This document shows, piece after piece, positions 40,327 through 41,053 of a stretch of 41,053 nt of DNA. The notes beneath the pieces are model-generated. The model was not told the DNA's origin, searched no databases, and saw only the letters and a list, made by a program, of their open reading frames with translations. A program made the position numbers and the translations under genes. Numbering within the stretch: the first letter of the stretch is position 1; the number at the start of each line of letters is the position of its first letter. Origin of the DNA: Chloroflexota bacterium (GTDB lineage Bacteria; Chloroflexota; Dehalococcoidia; Lucifugimonadales; Lucifugimonadaceae); contig JAJCYY010000040.1 in NCBI GenBank assembly GCA_029262735.1, positions 1 to 41,053 of the forward strand, read 5' to 3'.

Positions 40327-41053
40327 CTACTCCTTCGTCAGCCTCCATTCGATATCCAGTTCGCCGCAGGTCGCCTTGAACCAGTCGATCACCTCCGGGT
40401 GATACGGGATTCCGTGCTCGCTGCGCTCGATCTCCTCCTCGTGCTCCGGCAGGCCAGCGTAAACCACCCGGTCATGACCGGGAGCGGTCGGGCTCTCCTT
40501 CAGCTCACGCATGTACTCGTCCATCATCTCCTTGAAGCCATTCACATCGGTGAACGCCTCGATGTTGTAGGCGATGAAGTGGTGCGCCGCGCCCTGCGAG
40601 CGGTTTGTGCCCCCGCCAGTTGCGCCGAGAATTCCACACAGGATCTCAACCATCACGGCCAGGCTGTAACCCTTGTGAGCGCCCAGTTCCCTGGTGGCGC
40701 CCGTCGGCAGCATCGCATATTTGTCAGGCACCGGCTGCTCATCCATGATCGGGTTGCCTTCGCCGTCTGCAATCCAGCCCGGCATGACCGGCACGCCAAG
40801 TCGCTGCGCCAGCCTGATCTTGTTGCCCGCGACGGACGACATCGAGGCGTCGAATATGAACGGCGGCTCGTTTTTCGTCGGAGCGGCGATGCCGATCGGG
40901 TTCAGCCCGACGAGGGGCTTCGAGCCGTGTACCGGCAGCACATTCAGCCCGCCCGTCGTCATGGCGATGCCGATCATGTTGTGCTCCAGCGCCATCGCCG
41001 CGTGGTACGCGCAGGCGCCAAAGTGACGACCGTTCATGGCGGTTATCGTCCCG
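40327..41053 (-). CDS. Ldh2-type malate/L-lactate/ureidoglycolate dehydrogenase, partial
   Basis: The gene is cut at its 5' end by the window edge; 242 C-terminal residues are visible, reading in from GTITAMNGRHFGACAYHAAMALEH. The family (PF02615) uses NAD(P) with a fold unlike ordinary lactate dehydrogenases and oxidises malate, L-lactate, ureidoglycolate, sulfolactate or similar hydroxy acids. Diagnostic parts are SRHFG-like NGRHFGACAYH, NPIGIAAPT, FDASMSSVAGNKI and GAHKGYSLAVMVEILCGIL. The C-terminus EWRLTKE ends at TAG 40327. Whether the substrate is malate, lactate or a sulfonated acid cannot be told. Confidence 0.9.
   Translation of the reverse strand, partial: GTITAMNGRHFGACAYHAAMALEHNMIGIAMTTGGLNVLPVHGSKPLVGLNPIGIAAPTKNEPPFIFDASMSSVAGNKIRLAQRLGVPVMPGWIADGEGNPIMDEQPVPDKYAMLPTGATRELGAHKGYSLAVMVEILCGILGATGGGTNRSQGAAHHFIAYNIEAFTDVNGFKEMMDEYMRELKESPTAPGHDRVVYAGLPEHEEEIERSEHGIPYHPEVIDWFKATCGELDIEWRLTKE

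Overview
The window is 41 kb of GC-rich bacterial chromosome with about 26 recognisable genes, most of them for uptake-free catabolism of organic acids and sugar acids, separated by intergenic regions unusually full of palindromic and inverted-repeat elements. The mix points to the phylum Chloroflexota, most plausibly the SAR202 group of Dehalococcoidia: several enolase-superfamily paralogues, cytosolic sulfatases, repeated HpcH/HpaI-type proteins and many 2-hydroxyacid dehydrogenases. This placement is inference from gene content; there is no rRNA or other phylogenetic marker gene strong enough to settle it. No tRNA, rRNA, CRISPR array, transposase or phage gene was recognised.

Layout. 1-542: non-coding, built of repeats. 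543-3753: lutABC lactate oxidation operon with ATGA overlaps. About 4130-7884: a heterodimeric ABC exporter whose two ATPase halves show complementary degenerate and canonical motifs. 7998-8951: a DusB-type tRNA-dihydrouridine synthase with a promoter placed for a leaderless mRNA. 9024-15218: two tandem L-rhamnonate-dehydratase-like enolases, a sulfatase, an N-succinylamino-acid-racemase-like enolase and a cyclase-family hydrolase, all on the plus strand. 15309-16328 (minus): a lone DhaK. 17163-18023: a tandem universal stress protein. 18494-23086: a MoxR / DUF58 / membrane transglutaminase-like operon. 23392-24324: a PAS-GAF protein without an output domain. 24362-27852: two D-2-hydroxyacid dehydrogenases and a zinc alcohol dehydrogenase. 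28499-34581: smpB, a second sulfatase, an S41 lipoprotein protease and recQ. 34969-35103 (minus): a 44-residue Lys-rich protein. 35276-41053 (minus): an SDR, a membrane-anchored hypothetical protein, an NTF2-like protein, two HpcH/HpaI-family paralogues and a partial Ldh2-type dehydrogenase.

How the genes may work together: sulfatases remove sulfate from small substrates, rhamnonate-dehydratase-like enzymes dehydrate acid sugars, HpcH/HpaI-type proteins could cleave or process the 2-keto-3-deoxy acids, dehydrogenases oxidise the fragments and LutABC turns lactate into pyruvate. This is a hypothesis; the genes are scattered over the window rather than in one operon, and several key enzymes carry active-site substitutions (Asp to Asn in both dehydratases, Arg to Thr in both HpcH-type proteins, Cys to Ala in the transglutaminase).

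The most unusual structure is in the spaces between genes: a 168-bp element with perfect 27-bp terminal inverted repeats and diverged relatives, a second ~180-bp inverted-repeat element of which one copy is bracketed by direct copies of the 3' end of a dehydrogenase gene, a 98/101-identical detached copy of an aldolase-like gene's 3' end, a terminator-shaped palindrome family in four copies, and several shorter hairpin repeats, two of them identical over 39 bp 11 kb apart.
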